Assembly: GCF_000330505.1 (NCBI RefSeq)
Contig: NW_004440354.1
Coordinates: 8,579 to 40,497 of the forward strand
Length of the DNA: 31,919 bases
DNA from: Entamoeba invadens IP1
Lineage: Eukaryota > Evosea > Mastigamoebida > Endamoebidae
Direction: 5' to 3'
Both the position numbers and the translations under genes were made by a program. Each line of letters begins with the position of its first letter. Within the stretch, counting starts at the first letter, position 1. The notes under the pieces are model-generated. The model had not been told where the DNA came from. It did not search any database and worked only from the letters and a program-made list of their open reading frames with translations. This document shows positions 1 to 11,227 of the stretch, piece after piece.

Positions 1-1
1 A

Positions 2-842
2 AAGTGGCAAAACAGACTGAATATTTACCATGATATTCTTCACTTATTAAAAGATTTGTGTGTTTCTCTGCAAGCAGAAGATGCTACTCTCCCAGTATAT
101 TGGACTCGCATTTGTAATTTCAAAAGAATGATGCATATATTGGTTGAAAGAATTGATAACAACTCCAATAACAAATACACCGCATTTCCATTTGTTCGTT
201 CTGATTCTATCATTGATGTCGATTGTTTAAGAACTACACTTGTAAGAGCAACATTGTATTTCGAAGTTCGTTTTATGTACATTGGAAGCTCTGGAGAAGT
301 TGATTGTGTTGAACAATTCTTTGATTATTTAAACTGTTCAATAAAGGAAGGTGTAGAACCACGTCTTGATATTCAAAATCACTTGGACGAATTACTCGAG
401 TTGTTTTATATCCCAAGTGTTTTAATGAACATACCATCATACCATCAACAATATATTCCCAGATATTTTTTATGTGTTTCTGAAGAAGTTAAAATATTAA
501 AATTTTGTTTGGACCGTCTTGATGATATTGAAAGAGATATTATTCAAAAAAACGCTGGATCAAAATTGCCTCGTACATCATACGATGAAACTTTGGAAAC
601 TTTTGTTGGAAGAAAAGAAAAAGTAAGTCTTTTGGATGTGTACGAAATACTTGAAAACAATCAACTTAAAAAATTTGGTTCAAGTTGTTCAGATAACATT
701 GACTGTTTCTCCAACAACAATATTTGTTGAAAGATATTTTGACTTTATTACACAATTTCAAAAACAGATGATGCCAACAAAAAACGCTATTGAAAGAGTA
801 AACTTTTCGTCAAAGTCTCAATCAGTATTTTTAATTCACTGA
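2..842 (+). pseudogene. Probable hAT-like transposase C-terminal part, 5' end outside window, frame broken
   Basis: The reading frame is open from base 2, so the start lies outside the window. It runs about 243 codons to a stop at 728-730. An overlapping +1 frame then carries the segment TVSPTTIFVERYF, followed about 15 residues later by TKNAIERVNF, and stops at 842. This resembles the C-terminal dimerisation region of hAT transposases (a small-residue/S run, then ERxF, then a later RL..E-type helix); the family match is inference from pattern. The two frames can be joined in two ways. One is a one-base indel near 692-703, which keeps the segment LENNQLKKF before the motif. The other is a 70-bp intron from GTAAGT (623) to CAG (692). 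I favour the indel, because GTTTGT is the usual Entamoeba donor. No terminal repeat was recognised downstream. Confidence 0.4.
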
Positions 843-2223
843 TTTTTATTCTTTTTAATTATTTATAATAAAATATTAAATTCTATAAAAAACAATTAAA
901 CAAATTATTTATTAATATTTTAATTTTAATTGTATTATCAAATAATAATTAAAATTATTTTTTAATAATACAAAAATGTTATAAATTACAATTAAAAAAT
1001 ATTGAAAATACACGTTTTTGAAGTTTATTTTTAAAAGTTTTTGAGATAAAATCATATAAATATTTTTTTGTTTTTAAAGTATTTGACAATGAAATTACAA
1101 TAAAAAATAATAAAATTGTTAATATAAAACAAAAAAAAACTTCACAATATATTATATTTTTATAATACATTACTACACATTAATATCATTAAAAGATTCA
1201 AATATTAAATAAAACAGTGATTGATCTGAATTTATTTTATCTATTATCAGTATGAAAAAATTCAACATTTTAACAATATTTTATAATTTATGATAATAAC
1301 AAATTGAAAACTTATATATTAACATAATAAATGTCGAACAACTATAAAAATTCTTCAGAAATATTTATTTTTACACTTAAAGTTACACAATTAATTATTA
1401 ATTGACCTTTTATTACAGAAATATTAATTTTAATATCAGATAATTTTGCTCTATGGATTGTGTTATGCAATGCATTTAATTTAAATTTATAAAAATGGAT
1501 AAATATTTAAAATAACTCGAGATTTATCAATTATATATAAATTGAATTTCGTACAACGTCATTAAAGGTGATAATAATAATTACTTTTTTGTTTATTTTG
1601 TTTATATCTTTAAAACCTTCTAACGTGAAAATTTTTTAGTTGTATCATTTGTAGTCAATTAAGTCTTTTTGCGTTAAAGTGCCGACAAAAATAAATTTCT
1701 AAATTACCATTTTGTTTTTCTATTACCATTTAAATAACAAAATGTGGAATTCGTGAATTAATGCTTATATACTATTTTATGTCTATTTTTGGACATTTTG
1801 CTTATGTTCATTATTTGTATTGAAAATAATCTTTAATATAATTCAAAACAGCACTGGCGTCTTCATGATAAACATTAACATCAATTATAACATTTTTAAA
1901 CTAATTTAAAAAATTTTTCAATTGAGTATTATGATATCAATTCTCGAACAATAGAGTCTCTCGATTGTTTGTATTGTTTGTTAAACTATTAGCTCTTTGT
2001 TTATGTTATTATGTCTTAAATATCGACATTAAAATTGTCATAAACTATAAATAATACCATTTCATGTATAACTTACTTAGTTTGAAATTGTTTTAAAGAT
2101 TATTATTTTAAAAAATGTATACTTTCAGTTTGTATTGTAATTTATCAAATATAACGTTAAAAAGAGCAAATATAATATTTAACATTATTTTACAGTAAAT
2201 GTGTAATGGTTTTTAATAACAAA
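843..2223. other. AT-rich intergenic DNA, no gene seen
   Basis: This stretch is dominated by A/T runs and short homopolymers. The one open frame of about 60 codons on the minus strand (979-1170) is Phe/Ile/Lys/Leu-rich and looks like chance AT-rich reading. A small imperfect palindrome lies around 1945-1972, with AACAAT...GAGTCTC...ATTGTT. I see no other structure here. Confidence 0.6.
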
Positions 2224-2225
2224 TA

Positions 2226-2405
2226 CAGTAAAACCACCAAAGAGCGGTACCTCTGAAGAGCGGGTTCTCTCAAGAGCGAGCATTTTTAGACTGAAACTAT
2301 AAATAGAGTTCTGTATCGAGTGGTAATTAAGGTTTAATTGGCTAAAAATGCCCGCTCTTGAGAGAACATAATTACACACCCGCCCACTCTTATGAAGTTT
2401 TACAG
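2226..2405. mobile_element. 180-bp TA-flanked MITE with AGAGCG-repeat termini
   Basis: The element begins CAGTAAAAC and ends with the inverted GTTTTACAG, read from the other end as CTGTAAAAC. Both ends abut a TA dinucleotide (2224-2225 and 2406-2407), the target duplication expected of the Tc1/mariner-pogo superfamily. Inside the left end AGAGCG occurs three times at 15-16-bp intervals, followed by GCATTTTTAG. The right end carries the inverted GCTAAAAATGCCCGCTCTTG. It has no coding capacity of its own, so it would depend on a transposase made elsewhere. Local GC content is clearly above the flanks. Confidence 0.7.
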
Positions 2406-2407
2406 TA

Positions 2408-5400
2408 ACAATAATTGTTGTTATATTAATAATATAATATGACTTTATCATATAATACATGTTGTGTTGATTTGATTTAATTGAAGTTTATATCATAAAT
2501 TAAATAAAATAAACATTTTATCATTTTTTATGTTTATTGTTATTTTAAAAAATCGTAAGTTATATATTAAAATGACAATCAAATAAACAACACAACAAAT
2601 TAATAATCAATCATATCCAAACAATAAAATATTACGGACATTTTATATCTTGTTTTGAAAAAAGGTTGATAAGTAAGTTAAAACAAAAAATTACACTTTA
2701 AAATTTTTCATTTATTATACATCATAAAAAATTAACTATTTATTATAGGTTTTGTTGAATTTTTTACTGCCAATATTGTGTATTAAATGTATTGATTATT
2801 TGTGTCAATTTTATTAAAGTATTTTTTTAAATTAAAATTGAATAAACAAACACTGTTTATAAGATTTAAACGACAACATATGAATATTTAAATATTATTT
2901 AAAATAATAATAATAATGTATATTAAAGTTGTTATATTATTGTTGTTTAATTTTATTTAAATTTTTTAATTATAATTCTGCGTTTTTAAACTGATAAAGC
3001 ATGTTTATTTTTTGTGTAGAATAATAATTATTTTTAATTCAATTTAATATTCAATATAGATTATTTTACTTTTAATTAAAATTAATAAGTTACTGTTTAT
3101 TTAAATTAAACCCTAAAATGTTTTGTTTTGTTTGTTGCAATTGGATTATTCCACAAACCTTCAAACCAGAAATTATTGTAAAAAAAACACGAAAAACAAT
3201 TCGAATAATATATTAATAAATTTATAAAGTTGTTTTACATTTACTAAATATCAATTTGCTTCATCAAATATTAAAACAATCAAAATCCAATTAAATTAAT
3301 CAAAATATATAGTAAATATTGATAGTTTGACTATTTAATTTCCATTTTCTTTTACTTATTATTAATCTTTTTGTAATTGTTAAAGCGATTAATTCTTTTG
3401 TTTCACCATATTAAATATATATTAATTATTATGTGTTATTTAAAAGTCATATATTTATAATTAATACGTATTTTACAGTTCAATTTTAATTGCCATTTGG
3501 CGTTTTGATATATCGTTTTTCAAAACAATTAAAATCAAATCCAAATTTAACATTTAACCCCCTTTGTTTGCACGCAAAATAATATTTTTTGTTCAAAAAT
3601 TAATAACATAAACACAGAGTTGTTGATTACTGTTTTATTTTGCGTCGGTTATTGATTATTTATATTTTATTGTTTTCATAAAAAAACTATTTAAAATTAT
3701 TTCAGAGATCTTTTTTTTCCTAGTATTCTAAAAATATACATTTTGTACAGATTTTTCTAAAAAAATTCTTTTGTTGCAAGTGAATATTGTGCCTTATGTT
3801 ATGCTCATAATCGGGTAAGTAAAACATCATTTTTTATCGTTGTTTTTTTTAAATATTTTTTTTATAAAAAAACACTAAATTCATAAAAAAAAATTGGTTT
3901 TCGTTAGTTCGAAATTATGATGTTTTATCAATTGTCTTATTTAGCCCGATATATCTGATTTTATCGACTTGACAAGTCGAATATTATAAATCATAAGACA
4001 AATTATATTCAAGTGTTTGAATTATGATAATCATACAATTCTTTGTTTACAATCCAAAAATGGACTCAATTTCGAAAAGAAAAATATAAAATGATATCGA
4101 TTTAATTAAATTGGTGTGTATATCAACTTAAATTATGTATAAAATTATTATTTTGTAATACACCTTTCATTATAATAGATGTTAATAAACTGATAAATAT
4201 ATTGATGTTACTTTTTTATACGATAATATTTTGAAGATCAATTATATTATCGAAAATATCATGTTATAAATTTGTATCAATTTTAATCATTAAATTTATG
4301 TAATTAAATTAATACATCTTGTTTAGTTTCATCAATGTATTTTTAAAAATAAACGAAATGTTTCTGTTTTTTGTTGTTTTTTTATAATAGTTAATTTACT
4401 ATATATTGAAATTAAAATGATTATTTTATTTTGGGAAACAGTCTTTTTATCATTTTCGTAGTTTTTTTGTTCCAAAAATATTAATAAAATCATAAAACTA
4501 ATAAATTATAATTAATAATATTAACAATTATACTATTGGTTTTTACACTAAAATATTTTAATATCGAATGTGATTATAAACCATAATATTTAATTTAATA
4601 GATAATATATTTACTATATATCTGATGATTATTTAAAAGGAAATTGTCATTATTTTAGTATTTATTTTTGTGAATTTTGGTTAATGGTAACATAAAAATA
4701 AACACCATTTGATAAAAAGATATAAAAAATAATTTTAAACTAAAACATATATTAACTTTGCTTTTAATCAAAAAATTGGTGAAATTTTCAAATATTTTTC
4801 AAATTTTTTGGTTGGAACCTCTTTTGAAGAAAAAAATGTGTTTTTATGGGAGAGAGTTAACACTAGCTCCCTGTTTTTTTAAAACAAAAATTCGGCAAAA
4901 TATGGAAACGCCTGATTGTGTGCCGACCCATGCATTAAACTAATTAGAATTAATATGATTAATTTTGTTCTTTTTACATTGCTTGCAAAAAAAATGTTGT
5001 AAATACAATAGGAGGAAATAAAGTGATGCTATAGAAAGTAAAATTCTCGCAAATATTGGTTATTTTCAATACAAAAATGATATTAATAATGATTTAAATA
5101 ATCAATAAAATGAAAAACACCAAAATATATTTATTTTTAGATTAACATCCTTCTTTTTAATCTCTAGTTCAATAATGTTTCTGGGCATATAATATAAAAA
5201 TATAAATATTAAAAATTTTTATTGTTATTAGTTCATCTCAATTTAACAATAAACTTAAATTTTTATTAAACCCCAAACATAAAAATGTAAATAAATTGTT
5301 AAGAATTATAATATTAGAAATGCACGAATATTCAATGCAAAAATATTTTTGCCCGAATATTTTATCCGTTCACCTTGGTTATAATGTTTCTTTCAATTTA

Positions 5401-5682
5401 AAGTTTTTTAATGTACGGTAAATTGATATTTTTCATATCAATTTAACACGTTTTGAAGTCACTGAAAGTGATTTTGTAAATTTCTCTTCTGTAAATTTTA
5501 TTTAATACTTTTAAAATCAAGATGTTACAATGTGTTTTCTTCAATTGATAATTTGAGTTTTGACGCTTTTAAATATCTGTTTTATATATCACATCTTACA
5601 ATGAATTTCATCTAAAACTCCGACACTCTGCTTTGAAATATGTTATATTTTGTTTTATCAGTGTTTGTAATTATTTTAAACA
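2408..5682. other. Long AT-rich intergenic stretch
   Basis: I see no intact gene in this 3.3-kb stretch. Three things stand out. A compound palindrome lies at 3932-4001. A slightly GC-richer patch lies at 4800-4945, with two small hairpins (GGGAG/CTCCC at 4848-4871 and CGGCA/TGCCG at 4893-4925). An inverted pair lies around 3806-3955 (ATCGGGTAAG versus CTTATTTAGCCCGAT, with ACATCAT/ATGATGT inside). A 61-codon frame at 4758-4943 covers the GC-richer patch but resembles nothing I know. Confidence 0.5.
3932..4001. repeat. Nested palindrome (cruciform-capable)
   Basis: The outer arms TTGTCTTAT (3932-3940) and ATAAGACAA (3993-4001) are perfect inverted copies. Centred near the middle is CGACTTGACAAGTCG (3965-3979), itself a perfect 7-bp inverted repeat around one base. 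This could be the core of an old inverted-repeat element or a structured transcript; nothing in the sequence decides which. Confidence 0.5.
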
Positions 5683-5862
5683 TTATTTGTCGACAATATT
5701 TTGCGCATTTTCAAATGCATCTTTCTGTTTACAAGTTAATTGGTTGTTGTAAAATATCATTTTTGTGATAAATTGCAAATTTGGATTATCCACAATGTTA
5801 AGAAAGTCAGAAGGAATAAAAGAGTCAACTATGACTACTTTTCTGACGTTGTGCAATTGGTA
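5683..5862 (-). pseudogene. Coding-like relic, unidentified
   Basis: On the minus strand a frame stays open for 59 codons between stops, with balanced composition (for example VVIVDSFIPSDFLNIV and KQKDAFENAQNIVDK). That is unusual in this AT-rich DNA, where chance frames are mostly Phe/Ile/Lys/Asn. Further short coding-like bits follow downstream (towards 5480) in shifted frames with stops between them, as expected of a decayed gene. It lies upstream of and divergent from the membrane protein gene at 6098. I do not recognise the family. Confidence 0.3.
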
Positions 5863-6097
5863 TTAATCACTAAGACAATCCCAAATATTTTAACGCAAAT
5901 ATTTTTCACTTGAAATTTTTATGAATTGCATTTTTATTTTTTAGAAAGAATATAGTTATTTTTTGATTTATTTTTTTGAATTTTTATTGTTGTTTTCTTG
6001 AGACAGTGTGAAGTTTGTAAAACTTTGCCTTTTAATATTTTAACAATTATTATTAATTATTTATTTTGAAACAAACCAAATCTATAAAAAATAAAAT

Positions 6098-7753
6098 ATG
6101 GTACGATTAGAAACGGTTTATATGATGAATGTTGTTTTATATTTCCGTCTTTCGGATTTAAAAAATTTTATATTCGTTTCCAAAAAGACATCCAAATGTT
6201 GTTCATCACTTTACACCAATCCATGGTCTAATGAACTTTCTACTGAAAAATCATTAACACTTATCCAAAAGTATTTTCCTTCAATTGAAACTTTAAACAT
6301 TCCCAATAAACTTGTTGATTGTATACCAAATACTTTCAATAAATTTGTTTTAATTAACAATTTTTTGGACAACAATTCATATTATTATCAACAAACAAAT
6401 ACACAACAATACATTTGTTCAACTGTATTTTTATTGGAAAAAAATGATATTAATTGGATTAAAAAGTATAATAATCACGATACCATTTATGTCACTAAAA
6501 TAGTGATGAATGGTTTTACAATAAATGCCATCAAATCAGGTGTATGGAGTGGATTCCCAAACTTAAAAATAGTCAGAATTCAACATTACAAATCATTTAC
6601 TAAATTACTTAATTTAATTAACACATTGAAAAGTAAAAAGATCCCACACAACATTCAAGTAATTATCGATATGGATTATAATAATATCGATATTAAACAT
6701 TTTAATGTAGACGACTCTAATTTACGAAAATTAGTTGCGTTGTTACCAATGAATTATTCACTCAATGTTAAATGGACGTATTGCAACTTCATATTTTCTA
6801 AATTTTTTTCAAACAATTATTTCGATTTTGAACATTCACAAAAAGATTATGATCAATTATATTTTAGAAGTCCCGTCAATTTTATTACCAACGGCGACTA
6901 TTCAAATTTTACGGATGTAAGAAATGCACATATTTATGCACCCTGTGTTGTTCTGCCTCAAATAGTGAAGGAAATAACACTACATGGTGATAACACTAAT
7001 ATTGTTAACATTAAACATCTTCCAAAATTGACTAAAATTACAAAAACCAACTCAGCAAAACTTCCACTCTATTTGTTTGACAAATTGTCTTTTGAAAATT
7101 TAAAAATAAAAAATGTGAGTTTTTTGTTGTTGCTGTTATTCCCATTGTTTACAATATCCAAATTTGTATATTTGTGGTACACACAAAACTTGACTTCTGC
7201 GATACTATCTTCCAAAGTAGAGAGCGTTTATACAACTGAATTTGCGTTGTTGGGATGTTTGCTCGTATTTGTATTTATGGGAATATATACTATCGTTAAA
7301 AATGTTAAAAATTGTTTGGAAATTGCATTTGTATATTCTTTTGTTTGTCTTTATGTCATATGGTTATTTGTCGTGTTTTACAACAATCAACATTTTGTAA
7401 ATAATTTGTATGTTATTGGCATCTATTCATTTTCACTCTCAACTGCATTTTATTACTTAGCAAAATACTTATTTTTTGTATACAATGGATATGTTTTTTC
7501 ATTAAGTGAAGTTGTGTACTATTACACAAAAACAAAAATAGCAGCAGTGCTATGTTATAGTTTTGATGAAGAAATGGAAGCACTAATTTCTTTATTTCTC
7601 TTCCTTGGAGCTTTTGCTCTGTTTTGTTTTCAAATGTTGTTCTATACAAGTTGGTTTAATTGGATACCATTACTTGTACCAATTTTAGTTGTGTTGTGGT
7701 ACATATTGATGTTGTGTATTGGAGGGATTATTTGGTTATTTGGAAATAAATAA
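6098..7753 (+). CDS. Multi-spanning membrane protein with soluble N-terminal domain (551 aa)
   Basis: The start is the ATG at 6098; the frame is uninterrupted and ends in TAA. Residues 1 to about 335 are soluble and begin with a segment (LETVYMMNVVLYF, LSDLKNFIFVSKK) that resembles the F-box-like opening of many Entamoeba BspA/leucine-rich-repeat-type proteins. That link is from memory of the family style, not a search. From about residue 338 there are roughly six hydrophobic spans: about 339-361, 381-400, 409-428, 436-465, 495-514 and 521-549. The protein therefore ends in the membrane with almost no C-terminal tail. No signal peptide is seen. The combination suggests a membrane-anchored recognition protein, but no catalytic motif is visible. 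Function unknown. Confidence 0.75.
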   Translation: MVRLETVYMMNVVLYFRLSDLKNFIFVSKKTSKCCSSLYTNPWSNELSTEKSLTLIQKYFPSIETLNIPNKLVDCIPNTFNKFVLINNFLDNNSYYYQQTNTQQYICSTVFLLEKNDINWIKKYNNHDTIYVTKIVMNGFTINAIKSGVWSGFPNLKIVRIQHYKSFTKLLNLINTLKSKKIPHNIQVIIDMDYNNIDIKHFNVDDSNLRKLVALLPMNYSLNVKWTYCNFIFSKFFSNNYFDFEHSQKDYDQLYFRSPVNFITNGDYSNFTDVRNAHIYAPCVVLPQIVKEITLHGDNTNIVNIKHLPKLTKITKTNSAKLPLYLFDKLSFENLKIKNVSFLLLLLFPLFTISKFVYLWYTQNLTSAILSSKVESVYTTEFALLGCLLVFVFMGIYTIVKNVKNCLEIAFVYSFVCLYVIWLFVVFYNNQHFVNNLYVIGIYSFSLSTAFYYLAKYLFFVYNGYVFSLSEVVYYYTKTKIAAVLCYSFDEEMEALISLFLFLGAFALFCFQMLFYTSWFNWIPLLVPILVVLWYILMLCIGGIIWLFGNK

Positions 7754-8370
7754 AAATTATTTGATTTTTATATCATAAAATAATAAAAAAAAATTGTTTA
7801 AAACATTTTTAAAACATTTGAATGTTTAACATTCAAAAAACACTTCCTGTTAAAGTTTATTTTAAATACACATTTATTTTTTTGGGGGAATTGATTTTTC
7901 ATTTTATAATATTTTCAATATAGTAAATCAAACTATATCATTAAATTATAAAAATAATGAATTTCCCACCATGTGCAGATAAATACAATAAAAAAGCATG
8001 TTTTATATTGAAATAATTTCTTGTTGATGCATTACGTCTGTTTTATTTATCGAAATCATTAAACATATATATGTTAACACCAGTTATTAAAATCAATGTT
8101 ACACCATAATCAGTATCAATTATCATTACAGTTTGTGGTAATATTATTTACTAAAAATACCAAACTTTTAAAACTGTGTAAACATCAGTAACAAATTAGT
8201 TTTCCACCCATATGTGGATAGCATTCAATAGTGCTGTTGAGTATTTATAACACGTACTTTGGTTGAGTTTTTCATTTGTTAAATAATTTAAATGGTATCT
8301 ATTAGTTTTCAAACTAAAAATCAAACTAATAATATGAAACTGATTAAAAAATAAAAAATGTTTTTGACAA
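7754..8370. other. AT-rich intergenic DNA
   Basis: Downstream of the membrane protein gene there is AT-rich DNA with T-runs suitable for 3' ends. The far end (8196-8370) continues the minus-strand relic described at 8371-8799 with stop-interrupted frames. I see no intact gene, RNA gene or repeat element here. Confidence 0.5.
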
Positions 8371-8799
8371 TCAATAAGAAAAGTGCGTTGTCGCTTTGCT
8401 TGGAAGTATTTTTGCATTAAGTGGACTCTCAAAATGATGATGTTTAAATTGTATTGCGATGTCTTCTATTCTCTGTGAAAATTTATCACACAAATTCCAC
8501 CTAGTTTATTTGATAATTCAAAAAAAGGAGGATGAAAAAACACAAATTGTTTAACTCCATTTTGTACTTTTGTGTGTTTTCACGAAAAAATCATAAGCTT
8601 TGTGAGTAATATCTTCAAAATTATTTTGACAAATCATGCATTTTTTATACGACTTTAAATAAGAAAAAAATTTGGCCGATGATGTCCATGTGTCAGAAAT
8701 TGAAGAAAACAATGACGAGTTAACGTCGATTTTCAAAGCAACTGTTTCTGGTTTGTTTTTTATGAGACATTGTTTATATGTGATACTACTTGACGATAG
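8371..8799 (-). pseudogene. Decayed minus-strand gene, three successive frames
   Basis: Reading leftward from 8799, one frame is open for 82 residues and carries W-TSSAKFFSYLKSYKKCMIC followed by H (THKAYDFFVKTH). This is a Cx2C...H arrangement with an upstream Trp/Phe, loosely like a BED-type zinc finger. At its stop (about 8551) a second frame continues with FVFFHPPFFELSNKLGGIC. A third then follows with CDKFSQRIEDIAIQFKHHHF and stops at 8371. The overlap and continuity of coding-like sequence across frames indicate one gene broken by at least two indels. BED fingers occur at the N-terminus of hAT transposases, so a transposase relic is possible but unproven. No start codon or intact copy is visible. 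Confidence 0.35.
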
Positions 8800-9485
8800 T
8801 TATGTTTTTTTGATATTTTAACTTCAACTGTGAATTGCTCAGAAATAAGACTTAAAAATGGAAAGCAAAATTCAATTATGTTACTTAAATATTTGTTTGT
8901 TTATCAGGTTTTTTCGTGTGTATTACAGTACACATTACCCTCTTTTTTGACTCAATTAAATTATGTTTTAAAACGTAATTATTTCAAAAACATTTTATGC
9001 AAAAACAATTTTCAAAGAAAAAACGATGTTTTTTTAAGTGTTAACACATTACGTTTAAATTAATTCGCCGCTTTTTAATCGTCACTTGTTTATAAAATTT
9101 ATATCTAACAACAAAAACATAAAATAGTGTAATGTTCTGTTGAAGCAAAAATTTAATATATATTAATGATTTTTTTTAACAATTAAATTGTACATATTTA
9201 TTCCTTGAATTTTTTTTTACAATTTTAAGTAAATTTTATCATGTTAACAAAAACATGATAAAACAAATTTATATATTAATTAAAATTTGTTATTTAAAAA
9301 TAATTTGTTTATAAAATTACATCAATAACAAATGAAATGTATGATAAATACACAAATTGAATGAACTAACAAAATAGTGATTGTTACTTTGTTGTAATAT
9401 ATTTTATTACAAATATTGTTTTAAGTCACAATTTTTCATGTTAAAGTAATCTTAATGTTAAATAAACAAATACCAATTAATTCCA
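8800..9485. other. AT-rich intergenic DNA
   Basis: A 77-codon frame on the plus strand (8830-9063) has AT-driven composition and no recognisable motif, so I do not call it a gene. The remainder is A/T-rich and leads into the glycosyltransferase-like gene. Around 9241-9260 there is a short inverted pair, ATCATGTTAAC/AACATGAT. Confidence 0.5.
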
Positions 9486-10547
9486 ATGAATCAAGTCACC
9501 CTCTTTATTATAAGCGCACTCCAATTTGTTTTATTGTTTATTTTTGTGTATTGTTATAGTGTAAACACAAATGGTATTTTGAAGGTGATCAAAAATGACA
9601 CTCCAATTATTATTTCAGAAATGAAGAAACCCAACGAGTTAAATGATGTATATACTTTCAAATTTACACAACCGACTTATGCAAACAAGGTAATTAATAT
9701 GAGTAACTTTAATTATGATGGAAAGTGCAGAGAAATATTCAAATACCATGCAAACAACAAAAGGGATTTGTTTATTACTGCTGTTGGCTTTTCGGGTTAT
9801 AAAAACAAATACTGGTTAAATAACAAGAAAGAAATAACAACTATAATGGCACTGGCAAACGACTCTTTTCCAAATGCCAAGAGACTTGTTCTTTTACTAC
9901 CAGGAGAAGAAAACAAAGACTTTGAAAATATCACTAAAAGTTATGGTTTTGAAATACAGAAAGGATTTATACCAAATATCACTTATATTAAAAAGTGCCT
10001 TCATCCCGTTTTAAGGTACTTTGCTTTTCAAAAGTATATAACAGAAAATAGAGAAAAATATGACAGAATAGTTATAGCCGATCACAGGGACGTTTTCATA
10101 TTTGCAGACATATTTCAAACATTTTCATCAGACGATTTAATCTTTGAAGCAGAGTGTGGAGTCAAAAATTTGAAGTGTTTGGATTTTAAACAAAAACATT
10201 TACACAGGTGGATGAAAGAAACGTATGGCATAAATGTAGCAGATCAGTATAAAAATAACGGCTCACTCAATTTAAATGTTGGTGTAATGCTTGGAGGAAC
10301 TGATAGAATAATAAATTATTTGAATCTCATGGTAGATAATTTAAATAATACGAAATGGCAGATTTGGGGACACGACCAGACAGTACACAATATGGTATAT
10401 TATTCATATTATTACCAAAAAGAAAATGTGACTTTGGAATTGTGTACACAAAGAAAGTGCTTTGGAGGATACGATTTGGAATATGACGGAGAAAAAAAAG
10501 ATGTTAAGAAATATAACAAGTCATTGCTCTCCGGTACTAAAACATAA
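9486..10547 (+). CDS. Type II membrane glycosyltransferase-like protein (353 aa)
   Basis: The start is the ATG at 9486. A single N-terminal hydrophobic span (about residues 4-26) after a short tail gives type II topology, typical of Golgi glycosyltransferases. The lumenal part carries DHRDV (199-203), which fits the acidic metal/nucleotide-sugar motif of GT-A folds. It is followed by NVGVMLGG (264-271) and WGHDQTVHN (294-302), the order seen in many eukaryotic glycosyltransferases of the GT8/DUF-like type. Several Asn-X-Ser/Thr sites (for example NDS, NIT, NGS, NVT) suit a secretory protein. Predicted role: transfer of a sugar in the Golgi; donor and acceptor cannot be read from sequence. The C-terminus (after about residue 330) is Lys-rich and ends abruptly, so a small 3' truncation is possible. 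Confidence 0.65.
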   Translation: MNQVTLFIISALQFVLLFIFVYCYSVNTNGILKVIKNDTPIIISEMKKPNELNDVYTFKFTQPTYANKVINMSNFNYDGKCREIFKYHANNKRDLFITAVGFSGYKNKYWLNNKKEITTIMALANDSFPNAKRLVLLLPGEENKDFENITKSYGFEIQKGFIPNITYIKKCLHPVLRYFAFQKYITENREKYDRIVIADHRDVFIFADIFQTFSSDDLIFEAECGVKNLKCLDFKQKHLHRWMKETYGINVADQYKNNGSLNLNVGVMLGGTDRIINYLNLMVDNLNNTKWQIWGHDQTVHNMVYYSYYYQKENVTLELCTQRKCFGGYDLEYDGEKKDVKKYNKSLLSGTKT

Positions 10548-11227
10548 AGTTGATCATAAAGTGTATTAAACAAATCAAAATTATTTAAACTTTTGTTTTT
10601 TTAAATATATTTTTTACAATTGTAATAAAGTTTATCATAAAACAATGTACCAGTTAACAATACATTTTTAGAAACACAAATAAAAGTCAATTACATTTGA
10701 ATTAAATAGAATTTCGAAAGATTTCAAACAAAATCAAATTGTATTACAAACAAAATTCTGACATTTTGGATTAAAAAGTAAGAAAATTTTATTTCAAAAT
10801 ATATTTAAAACAGTTTTCTTAGTTTTTAAAATTAAATATTATCAACTAAAATACTTATTACAACTTTTTAACGACTAACTTCGAATTATAAAGTTAACAA
10901 TTGGTATTATTTTATAATTTCAGTATAATAAATATTGATTTTGTTTTATTATTTATTTTTGATTTCTAAACAAAAAGTTGGTTTCAAACAAATAATATCA
11001 TTACAACGTTGTTACAAAATAATTAAATTCAAAATAAAGCATCAATTAATTATAAATTGTATGTTTAATAAATATGCGAATTAATACATACAGGGGAGAT
11101 AAAAACCCGTTTTTTAAAAAAAAAGAAATATTTTTTCTCGATCCTCAAAGGGTTAATATGATCATTTATTTTTGACACTATTAGACGATATTTATTATAT
11201 TCACATTCAAACAACTCAACAGTAAAA
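10548..11227. other. AT-rich intergenic DNA between convergent genes
   Basis: This lies between the 3' ends of the glycosyltransferase-like gene (plus) and the receptor kinase gene (minus). It is A/T-rich with no gene. At 11091-11109 the sequence CAGGGGAGATAAAAACCCG stands out, because a similar sequence occurs in inverse orientation at 16649-16667, upstream of the kinase gene. Confidence 0.5.

Noticed and set aside
979..1170. 63-codon frame on the minus strand
   Set aside because: Almost entirely Phe/Ile/Lys/Leu/Asn in very AT-rich DNA; no motif or promoter, so chance reading.
2185..2460. 91-codon frame on the minus strand
   Set aside because: It runs straight through the MITE at 2226-2405 and both its ends; the apparent protein is a by-product of the element's repeats.
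4758..4943. 61-codon frame over a GC-richer patch with two hairpins
   Set aside because: No recognisable protein, no promoter, and the stems are only 5 bp, so neither a gene nor an RNA can be supported.
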